Assembly: GCA_041395385.1 (NCBI GenBank)
Contig: JAWLAN010000014.1
Span: forward strand, 62,001-126,000
DNA: 64,000 bases
Reading direction: 5' to 3'
Origin: JAJVHZ01 sp041395385
Lineage (GTDB): Bacteria > Pseudomonadota > Gammaproteobacteria > JAJPIJ01
In this document: positions 1-8,483 of the stretch, piece after piece
Position numbering within the stretch: the stretch's first letter is position 1
Layout of the letters: every line of letters starts with the position of its first letter
The notes under the pieces: model-generated
The model's database searches: none
The model's input: only the letters and a program-made list of their open reading frames with translations
Told to the model about the DNA's origin: nothing
Position numbers and translations under genes: made by a program

Positions 1-2
1 CT

Positions 3-371
3 GCGGACCTGCTGCGCGCACGGTCCAACGTCATGATAGGCTCCGCCTACCTGCGCGACATGCTCGACAAGCACGGCGGCAACCTCGCGATGGCGGCCGC
101 CGCGTACAACGCCGGCCCGCTGCGGGTGAAGAAATGGCGGCCGATGCGCGATTGCATCGAGGCCGACCTGTGGGTGGACACGATCCCGTTCACCGAGACA
201 CGCCGCTACGTGCGCAACATCCTCTTCTACACCGCACTGTACGAGATGCGGCTGCAGGAGAAGGTCCGGCCGCTGCGCGAGCGCGTGGCCTACGTCGCCG
301 CGGAGAGCACCGCCCCGGCGAGCTGCGGCGCCGGTCCCGGGCTGGCGCAGCTGGGAGCGGGGTCGCCGTGA
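3..371 (+). CDS. Soluble lytic murein transglycosylase, C-terminal end (partial)
   Basis: This is the end of a gene that begins before the window; the reading frame is open from base 3. The visible 122 residues include AAAAYNAGP followed by W and the FTETRRYVRN segment, the C-terminal part of the catalytic SLT (goose-lysozyme-like) domain of the Slt70 family. These periplasmic enzymes cleave the MurNAc-GlcNAc bond of peptidoglycan with formation of the 1,6-anhydro product. The catalytic glutamate lies upstream and is not visible. About 40 low-complexity Ala/Gly/Pro residues follow the domain. The next gene starts 49 bases downstream in the same direction, so co-transcription is possible. Confidence 0.85.
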   Translation, partial: ADLLRARSNVMIGSAYLRDMLDKHGGNLAMAAAAYNAGPLRVKKWRPMRDCIEADLWVDTIPFTETRRYVRNILFYTALYEMRLQEKVRPLRERVAYVAAESTAPASCGAGPGLAQLGAGSP

Positions 372-420
372 GCCGCCGCCCGCGCCTTGCCGCGTAGAAC
401 CCGTCAGTCTGGAGGCATCG

Positions 421-1392
421 ATGCAGATCCGTAACGTTTGCGTACTGGGAGGCAGCGGTTTCGTCGGCCGCCACCTCGTCAACCGTCTGCACATGGAAGG
501 TTGCCGCGTGCGCGTGCTGAGCCGCCATCGCGAGCGCAGCCGTCACCTGCTGGTGATCCCCACCGTGGAGGTCGTCGAGGTCGACGTTCACGACCCGATG
601 CGGCTGCGCGAGGCGATGGACGGGGCCGATGCCGTCATCAACCTGGTCGGAATCCTCAACGAGCGCGGTGATCAGGGGCGCGGCTTCCACAAGGCGCACG
701 TCGAGCTCACCACGCGGGTCATCGATTTCTGCAAGCGCAACGGCACCAAGCGGCTGCTGCACATGAGCGCGCTGCACGCCTCGCCGCAGGGCCCGAGCAA
801 TTATCTGCGCAGCAAGGGCATCGCCGAGGAGCACGTGATGGCCGCCGCAGGCGCCGGGCTGCAGGTGACGGTGTTCCGGCCCTCGGTCATCTTCGGGCCG
901 GAGGACAGCTTTCTGAACCGCTTCGCCGGCCTGCTGCGGCTGTCCCCGGTGCTGCCGCTCGCCAAGCCCAACGCCCGCTTCGCGCCGGTCTACGTCGGCG
1001 ACGTCGTGGAGGCCTACGCGCGCGCGCTGCGCGAGAAGACGACCTTCGGCAGGCGCTACGACCTGTGCGGCCCGCGCACCTACACCCTGCGCGAGCTGGT
1101 CCTCTACACCCGCGCCCTGGTCCGGTCGCGGGCCATGGTCATCGGCCTCGGGGATCTCCTGTCACGCCTGCAGGCCGGCGTCATGGAATACGTGCCCGGC
1201 AAGCCACTTTCGCGCGACAACCTGCGTTCGTTGAGCATCGACAGCGTTTGCACCGGCGAGAACGGCCTCACGACGCTGGGGATCACGCCCACCGCCCTGG
1301 AGACCATCGCGCCACAATACCTCGCGCACCGCTACTCGCGGGCGCGCTACGCGGAGTACCGCAGCGAGGCGGGCCGCGCGCGCGCCTATTGA
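421..1392 (+). CDS. NAD(P)-binding SDR-family protein, complex I NDUFA9-like
   Basis: A 323-residue extended/atypical short-chain dehydrogenase fold. The N-terminus has the nucleotide-binding GGSGFVG motif (about residues 10-16), and an NYLRSK segment supplies the Tyr128-x3-Lys132 pair of this superfamily. The sequence resembles the bacterial relatives of mitochondrial NDUFA9 (complex I NDUFA9 subunit family), whose function in bacteria is not settled; a role in quinone-related or redox metabolism is often suggested. Position between a lytic transglycosylase and cca does not clarify the role. The start is the ATG at 421, shortly after a GGAG-containing stretch. Confidence 0.8.
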   Translation: MQIRNVCVLGGSGFVGRHLVNRLHMEGCRVRVLSRHRERSRHLLVIPTVEVVEVDVHDPMRLREAMDGADAVINLVGILNERGDQGRGFHKAHVELTTRVIDFCKRNGTKRLLHMSALHASPQGPSNYLRSKGIAEEHVMAAAGAGLQVTVFRPSVIFGPEDSFLNRFAGLLRLSPVLPLAKPNARFAPVYVGDVVEAYARALREKTTFGRRYDLCGPRTYTLRELVLYTRALVRSRAMVIGLGDLLSRLQAGVMEYVPGKPLSRDNLRSLSIDSVCTGENGLTTLGITPTALETIAPQYLAHRYSRARYAEYRSEAGRARAY

Positions 1393-1506
1393 TGCGCCGC
1401 CCCCCAGCGGCGGCAGCGCGCGCCCGGGCCCGCAAGACCGGGCATCGGATGGCGATGCGCCAACCGCGCCGAGGTCCGCACCGGATCCGATGACGACCAA
1501 CCCGCC

Positions 1507-2745
1507 ATGAGTCTGCCCTCGATGCAGGTCTACCGGGTCGGCGGCGCGGTGCGCGACCGCCTGCTCGGCAGACCGGTGCAGGACTGCGACTGGGTGGTGG
1601 TAGGCGCCACGCCTGCGCAGATGGAGGCGCTCGGCTACAAACCGGTCGGCCGTGACTTCCCCGTCTTCCTGCATCCCGTCACCAAGGAGGAGTATGCGCT
1701 CGCACGCACGGAGCGGAAGTCCGGCCGCGGCTACAAGGGCTTCCTGGTGCACGCCTCCCCGGAGGTCACGCTCGAGGAGGACCTGCGCCGCCGTGACCTC
1801 ACCATCAACGCCATGGCGGAGGCCGCGGACGGCACGCTCATCGATCCGTACGACGGCCAGGCCGATCTGAGCGCCGGCGTGCTACGTCACGTCTCGCCGG
1901 CGTTCGTCGAGGATCCGCTGCGCGTGCTGCGCGTGGCCCGGTTCGCGGCCCGTTTCGATTTCCGTGTCGCCGCGGAGACGATGGACCTGATGCGGGCGAT
2001 GAGCGCGGGCGGAGAGCTGGCCGACCTCACGCCCGAGCGCGTCTGGCAGGAACTCGAGCGCGCGCTGGGTGAGTCGCGCCCGCGCCGGTTTCTGGAGGTG
2101 CTCCGGGAGTGCGGCGCGCTTGCCGTGCTGTTTCCCGAGGTCGACCGTTTGTTCGGGGTGCCGCAGCGTGCGGACTATCACCCGGAGGTCGACACCGGCG
2201 TGCACCTGCTGATGGTCATGGACCAGGCGACGCGACTCTCGGGCGAGGCCACCGTGCGCTTCGCCGCGCTCACCCACGACCTCGGCAAGGGCACCACGCC
2301 CGCGGACGTGCTGCCGAGACATTACGGCCACGAGGAACGCAGCGTGACGCTGCTGCGCGAGCTGTGCCGTCGATACCGGGCCCCCAACCCCTTTCGCGAT
2401 CTCGCGCTCATCGTCGCCCGCTTCCACGGCATCTGTCATCGCATCGACGACGTCAAGGCCGCCACCGTGCTCAAGCTGCTGCAGGGCTGCGACGCGTTCC
2501 GCCGCCCGGATCGCTTCGAGCTGTTCCTGCTCGCCTGCGAGGCGGATTTCCGCGGCCGTCTCGGGCTCGAGGACCGGCCCTACCCGCAGGCGGAGTTCCT
2601 GCGCGCCGCGCTGCGGGCGGCACGGGGCGTGGATGCCGGTGCACTGCGGGAGCAGGGGCTGGAAGGCGAGGACTTTGCACAGGAATTGCAAAAGCGGCGC
2701 ATCGGCGCCATCGACGAGGTGCGCCGCGCCCACACCAGCGGCTGA
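1507..2745 (+). CDS. cca: Multifunctional CCA tRNA nucleotidyltransferase
   Basis: A 412-residue protein that adds or repairs the 3' CCA end of tRNA in the cytoplasm. The class II nucleotidyltransferase head shows VGGAVRDRLLG at residues 11-21 and the metal-binding DCD at 26-28, followed by the RRDLTINAMA motif. The C-terminal half carries an HD phosphohydrolase domain with THDLGKGTTP (His257-Asp258), as in the E. coli-type enzyme with added phosphatase and phosphodiesterase activities. Length matches the E. coli protein of about 412 residues. The next gene begins 14 bases after the stop. Confidence 0.95.
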   Translation: MSLPSMQVYRVGGAVRDRLLGRPVQDCDWVVVGATPAQMEALGYKPVGRDFPVFLHPVTKEEYALARTERKSGRGYKGFLVHASPEVTLEEDLRRRDLTINAMAEAADGTLIDPYDGQADLSAGVLRHVSPAFVEDPLRVLRVARFAARFDFRVAAETMDLMRAMSAGGELADLTPERVWQELERALGESRPRRFLEVLRECGALAVLFPEVDRLFGVPQRADYHPEVDTGVHLLMVMDQATRLSGEATVRFAALTHDLGKGTTPADVLPRHYGHEERSVTLLRELCRRYRAPNPFRDLALIVARFHGICHRIDDVKAATVLKLLQGCDAFRRPDRFELFLLACEADFRGRLGLEDRPYPQAEFLRAALRAARGVDAGALREQGLEGEDFAQELQKRRIGAIDEVRRAHTSG

Positions 2746-2759
2746 GCCGAGGAACGCCC

Positions 2760-4241
2760 GTGGACGACTCCCACGATCTCACCGTCATCCTGAAGTCGCG
2801 CTTCCCGATCGTGCTCATCGAGACGCACGAGGAAAGCCGCGTGCTGGCGCTGCTGGAGCGGGTGACCAATCTCGAGGAGTTGGCGCTGTTCACCTGGTCG
2901 GTGACCGAGGGCCTGAACCGGCGCGGGGCGCAGGCGGCCACGCCGAACACCACGGAGCTCACCGACGCCCTGCGACACATCGACCGAACCATCTTCAGCG
3001 GCGTGTACGTGTTCCTGGACGCGCATCCCTTTCTCAAGGAACCGCTTAACCTGCGCCTTGTGCGCGAGATCGCGCTCGACTACCAGAAGTCGCCGCGCAC
3101 GCTGGTCTTCGTCAGTCCGCAGCTGGAGCTGCCCAAGGAGCTCCTGCGCATGAGCGCCCGCTTCAGCCTGAAGATGCCGGGCACCGGCCAGCTCTGGCAG
3201 CTGCTCATGGAGGAGATCCAGGCGTGGGAACGCGACGCCGGCCAGCGCATACGGACCGAGCCGGACGTCATCCGGCAGTTCGCCCGCCACCTCACCGGGC
3301 TGTGCTACGAGGACGCGCGCCGTCTCGTGCGCGAGGCCATCGCCCACGACGGCGCCATCACGCGCGAGGACCTGCACCGCATCACCCGCTACAAGCAGAG
3401 CGCTCTCGACGCCGAGAGCACGCTGTCGCTGGAGCTGGACACCTGCAACTTCGACGCGGTCGGCGGACTGAAGGCGCTGAAGCGCTGGCTGGACGTGCGC
3501 CGCAAGGCCTTCGTCGGCGACCCGGAGAAGACCGGGATCGATCGTCCCAAGGGCATCCTGCTGACCGGCGTGCAGGGCAGCGGCAAGAGCCTGGCGGCGA
3601 AGTCCGTGGCTGGCGCCTGGGGGCTGCCGCTGATGCGGCTGGATTTCGCCACGCTGTACAACAAGTTTTTTGGCGAGACCGAGCGCAACCTGCGCGAGGC
3701 GCTGAAGGCCGCCGAGGGCATGCAGCCCTGCGTGCTGTGGATCGACGAGATCGAGAAGGGCCTGGCCACCGACCACGGCAGCGGTGTGGACGGCGGCGTG
3801 TCGCGGCGCGTCCTCGGCACCCTGCTCACCTGGCTTTCGGAACGGGATACGCGCGTGTTCATCGTCGCCACCGCCAACGACATACAGGGGCTGCCGCCGG
3901 AGCTGCTGCGCAAGGGCCGGTTCGATGAGATCTTCTTCGTCGATCTGCCCGAGGCCGAGGCGCGGCGCGACATCCTGCGCATCCACCTGAAACGCCGCGG
4001 GCTCGACCCGGCGCAATTCGATCTGAACGGGCTGGCGGCGCTCAGCGAGGGCTTCTCGGGCGCGGAGATCGAACAGGCCATCGTCTCCTCGCTCTACGAG
4101 GCTCATGCCGAGGGCAGGCCGCTGACCAGCGCGCTCATCGCCGCGGAGATCCAGCGCACCCGACCGCTGTCGGTGGTGATGGCCGAGCGCATGGCGGCCC
4201 TGCGGGCCTGGGCCCGGGAGCGCGCGGTGCGCGCCGATTGA
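2760..4241 (+). CDS. AAA-family ATPase (Ycf46-like)
   Basis: A 493-residue protein of the uncharacterised Ycf46-type AAA family. The first ~230 residues form a family-specific N-terminal domain. The AAA module follows, with Walker A GVQGSGKS from residue 270, Walker B IDEIE near 328-332, sensor-1-like VATAND and the arginine-finger stretch LLRKGRFDEIFF. The cellular role of this family is not established in bacteria; in cyanobacteria it is linked to photosynthesis. The GTG start at 2760 has a GAGGA ribosome-binding sequence about seven bases upstream, which makes it preferable to longer in-frame extensions overlapping cca. Confidence 0.82.
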   Translation: MDDSHDLTVILKSRFPIVLIETHEESRVLALLERVTNLEELALFTWSVTEGLNRRGAQAATPNTTELTDALRHIDRTIFSGVYVFLDAHPFLKEPLNLRLVREIALDYQKSPRTLVFVSPQLELPKELLRMSARFSLKMPGTGQLWQLLMEEIQAWERDAGQRIRTEPDVIRQFARHLTGLCYEDARRLVREAIAHDGAITREDLHRITRYKQSALDAESTLSLELDTCNFDAVGGLKALKRWLDVRRKAFVGDPEKTGIDRPKGILLTGVQGSGKSLAAKSVAGAWGLPLMRLDFATLYNKFFGETERNLREALKAAEGMQPCVLWIDEIEKGLATDHGSGVDGGVSRRVLGTLLTWLSERDTRVFIVATANDIQGLPPELLRKGRFDEIFFVDLPEAEARRDILRIHLKRRGLDPAQFDLNGLAALSEGFSGAEIEQAIVSSLYEAHAEGRPLTSALIAAEIQRTRPLSVVMAERMAALRAWARERAVRAD

Positions 4242-4325
4242 CCCGCTGCGGCGTGTCGCCTCGACCGCCGAGGACGTCGCGCACCACACTGGGACGCGGC
4301 CGCTTTCCGGGCTAAGGTTGTGGCT

Positions 4326-4934
4326 ATGGCATCCCTGCCCGCAAAGACCCGACGCTGCCCATGGGTCGACATGGGCAAGCCGGACTACGTCGCCTATCAC
4401 GACGAGGAATGGGGAGTGCCGGTCCACGAGGACCGGCTGATGTTCGAGTTCCTGACGCTCGAGGCGGCGCAGGCGGGCCTGAGCTGGTACACGGTGCTGC
4501 GCAAGCGCGCAAACTACCGCGCCGCCTTCGACGACTTCGACCCCGCCCGGATCGCCCGTTACGACCGCCGCAAGGTGGCGCGGCTGATGCAAAATCCCGG
4601 CATCATCCGCAACGAGCAGAAGATCCTCGCCGCCATCAACAACGCGCGGCGCTATCTCGAGCTGCAGGCGCAGACGGGAAGCTTCGCCGAATTCCTCTGG
4701 CAGTTCGTCGACGGCAGGCCCCTCGTGCACAGGCTGCGCACGCTGAGCGACTATCCCGCCCGCACGCCGCAGTCCGACGCCATGAGCAAGGAGCTCAAGC
4801 GGCACGGCTTCAGCTTCGTGGGCTCGACCATCTGCTACGCGCACATGCAGGCCACCGGCCTGGTCAACGACCACAGCATCGCCTGCTTTCGCCGCCGGCA
4901 ACTGCTGGGCGACGGTCAGCCGCCGCGAGGCTGA
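4326..4934 (+). CDS. tag: DNA-3-methyladenine glycosylase I
   Basis: A 202-residue base-excision-repair enzyme that removes 3-methyladenine from alkylated DNA. Family signatures seen here are RRCPWV near the N-terminus, YHDEEWGVPVHED, FLTLEAAQAGLSWYTVLRKR, and a C-terminal HM..TGLVNDH segment. The zinc site of E. coli Tag uses an N-terminal Cys, a His in YHDEEWG and C-terminal His and Cys residues, all of which have counterparts here. The ATG at 4326 is preferred; an in-frame GTG lies two codons earlier. Confidence 0.93.
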   Translation: MASLPAKTRRCPWVDMGKPDYVAYHDEEWGVPVHEDRLMFEFLTLEAAQAGLSWYTVLRKRANYRAAFDDFDPARIARYDRRKVARLMQNPGIIRNEQKILAAINNARRYLELQAQTGSFAEFLWQFVDGRPLVHRLRTLSDYPARTPQSDAMSKELKRHGFSFVGSTICYAHMQATGLVNDHSIACFRRRQLLGDGQPPRG

Positions 4935-5111
4935 CCTTCCAGCGCGCGCGTCCGGCGTCGGCCGCCGCGACTCGACCCGCGCGAGGCGCGTCGCGAGTCA
5001 ACCGACCGGCGTTTTCCGCGCGCACCTTGCTAGTCAGATTGCGCAGACCTAAACTCCGAAGCGGAGTTGCGGTTCATCCAGTCTTTTCAATCGTGATCGA
5101 TGGGGGGATAA

Positions 5112-5444
5112 ATGGCTGCAAAGAAGAAGTCACGTCCGGCAAAGAAGGGCAAGAAGAAAGCGGCGAAGAAGAAGGCACCCGCGCGCAGGGCGCCGGCGCG
5201 CAAGAAGGCCAAGAAGAAGGCCGCTGCACGCAGACCGGCTGCGAAAAAGAGGAAGGCGGCGGCGAGACCAAGGAAGAAGGCCGCTGCGAAGCCGAAGAAG
5301 AAGGCAGCGGCGAGGAAGACCCCGGCTCGCCGGCGGCCCGCGAGGCGAAAGGCCCCCGCCAAGGCGATGCCGGCGGCCATGCCGGCCCCGGTCATCAGCC
5401 AGCCGACCACCGAAGGCGGCGCCGACCAACTTCCGCCGCAGTAG
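5112..5444 (+). CDS. Lysine/alanine-rich histone H1-like protein
   Basis: A 110-residue, highly basic, low-complexity protein built of short KKAAA / KKAPARR / RKKAAAK repeats over residues 1-85. A proline-rich, weakly acidic tail ends in QLPPQ. Composition matches bacterial histone H1-like proteins (AlgP, HC2 and the HU C-terminal extension type), which bind DNA non-specifically. A GGGGG ribosome-binding stretch lies just before the ATG. The gene stands alone in a 570-base interval, and a GC-rich inverted repeat (GAGGGTGGCGGCCATGCGC with GCGCACGCCACCCTCGC) immediately after the stop probably terminates transcription. The repeats make alignment-based assignment unreliable. Confidence 0.7.
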   Translation: MAAKKKSRPAKKGKKKAAKKKAPARRAPARKKAKKKAAARRPAAKKRKAAARPRKKAAAKPKKKAAARKTPARRRPARRKAPAKAMPAAMPAPVISQPTTEGGADQLPPQ

Positions 5445-5511
5445 AGTCCTGATGCGCGAGGGTGGCGGCCATGCGCACGCCACCCTCGCGCAGCGCTCGC
5501 CCCCTTTCGCC

Positions 5512-6702
5512 TCAAAGCCTGTGCAGCAGGTCGCCGGCGCGGAACCCCTGCAGGTTTGTCTCCACGCCGCGCAGCAGCGCCAGCACCTTGAAGCGCTCAC
5601 CCATCTCGGCGGGCAAGGTCAGGCGGCGCACCTGCTGCGCCACCTCGATCTCGCGCCTGCGATCGGCCGCGGCGATCTCGCCGACGAGGTCCAACAGGCC
5701 CAGCGACAGGAGAAACTGGGCCTGGGTGGCATAACCGGCGACGGCGAAGCCTGCATCCTGCGCGGCCTCGGCCGCCGCGGTGAAGTCGACCGAGGCGGTG
5801 ATGTCCTGCAATCCCACATATATCAGTGGATCAGCGTGCGCGCGCTGGCGGTAATGACACAACAGCGTGCCGGTGGCCCGATCCGGATGGTAGTACTCGC
5901 GCCGGCTGTAACCGTAGTCGATGATCAGTGCAGCGCCGCGGGCCATGGCGGCGGCCAGCGCCTCGAACCACGGACGCAGATCCGCGCAGACCTCGGTGGT
6001 GTATCCGGCCGGCAACGCGCCGTGCTCGCGTTCGATCGCGTCGATGCATGCGGCGAGCGCGGAATCCGCGCCGAGCGGCATCGCCTTCCAGCAAAAGCCG
6101 CCTGCCGCCAGCCCCACGTGCAGTTCGCTCCAGTCGTGCGTGCCCCCCTTGCGCAGCAGGGTCACGGGCATGGCGTCGAGCACCTCGTTGGCGATCGCCA
6201 CCCCGGCGAAGTCATCCGGCAACGCGTCCAGCCAGCGCACCCGCCCGGCGAGCGCCGCCGGCAGTCCCGCAAGCAGTCGGCGCTGCCGCTCACGCAGATC
6301 TGCGCTCACTTCGAGGATGAGATAGGTCGCGGGCGGCGCACCGAGGCGCTCGAGCTCCAGTAGGAGGTCGCGTGCCAGCCGCCCGCTGCCGGCGCCGAAC
6401 TCCAGCACGTCGCCGCCGCCGAGGCTGCCCAGGATCTGCGCCACCTGGCGCGCGAGACACGCCCCGAACAGGGCCGAGATCTCCGGCGCCGTGACGAAAT
6501 CGCCGGCGGCGCCGAACTTGGCGGCGCCCGCGGAATAATAGCCGAGGCCTGGTTCGTACAAGGCCATCGTCATGTACCGCCGGAAGGGGATGGCGCCGCC
6601 CGCGGCGGCGATCGCATCGGAGATGCGTCGGACCAAGGCCTCGCTGACGGCGAGGGCCTCCGGCGAGGGCGGCGGGAGATCCAATCCCGTGCGCGCGCTC
6701 AA
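5512..6702 (-). CDS. SAM-dependent methyltransferase, MidA/NDUFAF7 family
   Basis: About 396 residues of the DUF185 (SAM_MT MidA) family. The SAM-binding motif VLEFGAGSGRLARDLL is preceded by YEPGLGYYS and GDFVTAPEIS, which are characteristic of the family; later blocks include NEVLDAMPV and IIDYGYSRREYYHP. The mitochondrial member NDUFAF7 dimethylates an arginine of complex I; the bacterial substrate is not established. The preferred start is a TTG at 6700-6702 that overlaps the TGA of the upstream lipoprotein gene (TTGA), implying translational coupling. Longer in-frame starts would run into that gene. Confidence 0.8.
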   Translation of the reverse strand: MSARTGLDLPPPSPEALAVSEALVRRISDAIAAAGGAIPFRRYMTMALYEPGLGYYSAGAAKFGAAGDFVTAPEISALFGACLARQVAQILGSLGGGDVLEFGAGSGRLARDLLLELERLGAPPATYLILEVSADLRERQRRLLAGLPAALAGRVRWLDALPDDFAGVAIANEVLDAMPVTLLRKGGTHDWSELHVGLAAGGFCWKAMPLGADSALAACIDAIEREHGALPAGYTTEVCADLRPWFEALAAAMARGAALIIDYGYSRREYYHPDRATGTLLCHYRQRAHADPLIYVGLQDITASVDFTAAAEAAQDAGFAVAGYATQAQFLLSLGLLDLVGEIAAADRRREIEVAQQVRRLTLPAEMGERFKVLALLRGVETNLQGFRAGDLLHRL

Positions 6703-7133
6703 CGGTTTTTCTGCATGTTGCCGATGAGGTCCGGGAACTCCGTCTCGAGATACCAGCGACTCCGCTCCTCGTCGTACCACCAGTGCTGCCTCTGGGCGAG
6801 GTTGTGCAGGACGTTGGATTCCTCGTGGTAGTAGGTCATCGCCACCCTGACGTCCGCCTCGGTCTCCTCGGGCGTCAGGATCTGTTCGACCACGTCGTAG
6901 GACGCGAGCCGCACCTGTTTCAGCGCATCGAGATCGACCTCCGCGAGTTCCTGGACCTTGCCGGGACGGAACCGGACGTAGGTGAGCGCACCCTCGTAAT
7001 CCCCCCAGCGCATCAGGATGCGATATTCATTCAGCGTGTCGGACAGCGAGTTGGCCCGCTTCTGCGACTGCAGCCCGCCGCAGCCGCCCAGCAGCAGACC
7101 GACGACGCCCACGAACATGACGAGTTTCTTCAT
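6699..7133 (-). CDS. Small lipoprotein of unknown function
   Basis: A 144-residue protein with a lipoprotein signal peptide: MKK, a hydrophobic stretch and the lipobox LLGGC, so the mature protein would begin at Cys18 and be membrane-anchored. The rest is mixed alpha/beta without a motif that I recognise; the C-terminus contains WWYDEERSRWYLE. Homologues of this kind are usually annotated as hypothetical lipoproteins of Gammaproteobacteria. It overlaps the downstream methyltransferase gene by four bases, so the two are probably co-expressed. Confidence 0.7.
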   Translation of the reverse strand: MKKLVMFVGVVGLLLGGCGGLQSQKRANSLSDTLNEYRILMRWGDYEGALTYVRFRPGKVQELAEVDLDALKQVRLASYDVVEQILTPEETEADVRVAMTYYHEESNVLHNLAQRQHWWYDEERSRWYLETEFPDLIGNMQKNR

Positions 7134-7164
7134 ACGCTCCCCTCGCTCGCCCGCCGCCGCGTGA

Positions 7165-7518
7165 TCAGCAGTGACCGCGCTCGATGATCACGCCGACGTC
7201 GCGAACGCCGCGCACCGCGCCCTGCTTGTTGATCTTCAACCGCACCCACGGCACCTTGAATTCGTTGAGCAGCATGTCGGCGATGCGCTCGGCCAGGGTC
7301 TCCACCAGGTTGAAGCGGCTCTCCTCGACGTAGGCGGTGATGCGCGTGGCAACCGCACCGTAATCGATGGTGTCGCTCAGATCGTCGGTCGCGGCCGGCC
7401 TGCGGTTGTCGATGCCGAAGTCCAGATCGATGACCAGCGTCTGGCGTATGCGCCGCTCCCACTCGAACACCCCGATGGTCGCCTCGATGCGCAGGTCGTG
7501 GATGTAAACGATGTCCAT
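7165..7518 (-). CDS. folB: Dihydroneopterin aldolase
   Basis: A 117-residue enzyme of folate biosynthesis that converts 7,8-dihydroneopterin to 6-hydroxymethyl-7,8-dihydropterin and glycolaldehyde. It begins MDIVYIHDLRIEATIGVFEWER, in which the IGV-x-x-WER segment carries the conserved glutamate; the active-site lysine lies in LKINKQGAVRG near residue 99. Length agrees with the E. coli protein. The neighbouring divergent gene is plsY, the same arrangement (folB opposite plsY, next to tsaD and rpsU) seen in many Gammaproteobacteria. Confidence 0.93.
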   Translation of the reverse strand: MDIVYIHDLRIEATIGVFEWERRIRQTLVIDLDFGIDNRRPAATDDLSDTIDYGAVATRITAYVEESRFNLVETLAERIADMLLNEFKVPWVRLKINKQGAVRGVRDVGVIIERGHC

Positions 7519-7614
7519 GGATCTTCTCGAATGTTCTGATCGCCCTGGCCGCCCGCCACTAGAACCGATGCGATCTTGACCTGTCAAGCGCGAGCCAGTC
7601 CAATAGCGGCCGTG

Positions 7615-8226
7615 ATGACCGCGGCCATTCTCATCGTCGTCGCCTATCTGCTCGGCTCCCTGTCCGCGGCCATCATCGTCTGCCGCGCGATCGGCGCACC
7701 GGACCCGCGCACCGTCGGCTCCGGAAACCCCGGCGCCACCAACGTGCTGCGCGTCGCCGGCAAGAAGGCGGCCGCGGCCACGCTGCTCGGCGATACGCTG
7801 AAGGGACTGCTGCCGGTGCTCCTCGGGCGCGCGCTGGGACTGCCGATCGAGGCGCTGGCAGCCGTCGGACTGGCCGCCTTTCTCGGCCACCTGTACCCCG
7901 TCTTCTTCCAGTTTCAGGGCGGCAAGGGCGTGGCGACGCTCATCGGCGCGCTGCTCGGGATCGCCTGGCCGCTGGCGGTCTTTTTCGTGGTGATCTGGTT
8001 CGTGGTCGCCAGACTGAGCAAGGTATCCTCACTGGCCGCGATCACGGCGGCCGTGCTCACACCGCTGTACGCCTGGTTGCGCGGCTACCCCGCGCTGACC
8101 GTTCTGGCCATCCTCGCCATGGTCGTGCTGCTCGTGTGGCGGCATCGCTCCAACATCCGCAAGCTCATCGACGGTACGGAATCGCGTATCGGCGGCAAGT
8201 CTTCCACCGACCCGCAGTCGGAGTAG
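7615..8226 (+). CDS. plsY: Glycerol-3-phosphate acyltransferase PlsY
   Basis: A 203-residue integral membrane enzyme with about six hydrophobic segments that transfers the acyl group of acyl-phosphate to glycerol-3-phosphate, the first step in phospholipid synthesis. The conserved cytoplasmic loops are visible as SGNPGATNVLRVAGK (residues about 38-52) and FQGGKGVAT (about 100-108). The ATG at 7615 starts directly with the first membrane helix. A GTG three bases and a TTG 39 bases upstream are in frame but would add a polar extension. Confidence 0.93.
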   Translation: MTAAILIVVAYLLGSLSAAIIVCRAIGAPDPRTVGSGNPGATNVLRVAGKKAAAATLLGDTLKGLLPVLLGRALGLPIEALAAVGLAAFLGHLYPVFFQFQGGKGVATLIGALLGIAWPLAVFFVVIWFVVARLSKVSSLAAITAAVLTPLYAWLRGYPALTVLAILAMVVLLVWRHRSNIRKLIDGTESRIGGKSSTDPQSE

Positions 8227-8291
8227 CGCCACCCTGCGCAGCTTGTGGGCGGGGCGGAGGGCGGTCTGCCCGTGGTAAGCCGCTGCACAAG

Positions 8292-8447
8292 GTTTCGGGC
8301 GGACTGCCGGTGCTTGCCTGGCGCGCCTCGGCGGCGCGCGCAGCAGGGATGGACGAGCACGACGCCGCGGTAGCAAGCGGTACATGGATGTACCGCGCAG
8401 CGGTAGCCAGGCAAGCACCGGCGGTCCGCCGGCAGTCCGCCCGAGAC
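8292..8447 (+). repeat. Long imperfect inverted repeat between plsY and tsaD
   Basis: The arms 8292-8322 and 8406-8447 are complementary: TTTCGGGCGGACTGCCGG plus TGCTTGCCTGGC on the left pairs with GCCAGGCAAGCACCGG plus CAGTCCGCCCGAGA on the right. The right arm carries an extra 11 bases (CGGTCCGCCGG). The spacer contains a second small hairpin, GGTACATGGATGTACC. It lies between convergent genes and could act as a bidirectional terminator or be a small non-autonomous repeat element. Confidence 0.6.
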
Positions 8448-8483
8448 CCCGTGCCGGCGGTGGGAAAAAAGGCGCTTCGGCGG

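Noticed and set aside
2580..4901. Long open frame on the minus strand opposite the AAA ATPase and tag
   Set aside because: It is the antisense shadow of well-supported genes; the translation is His/Gln/Arg-rich without any domain.
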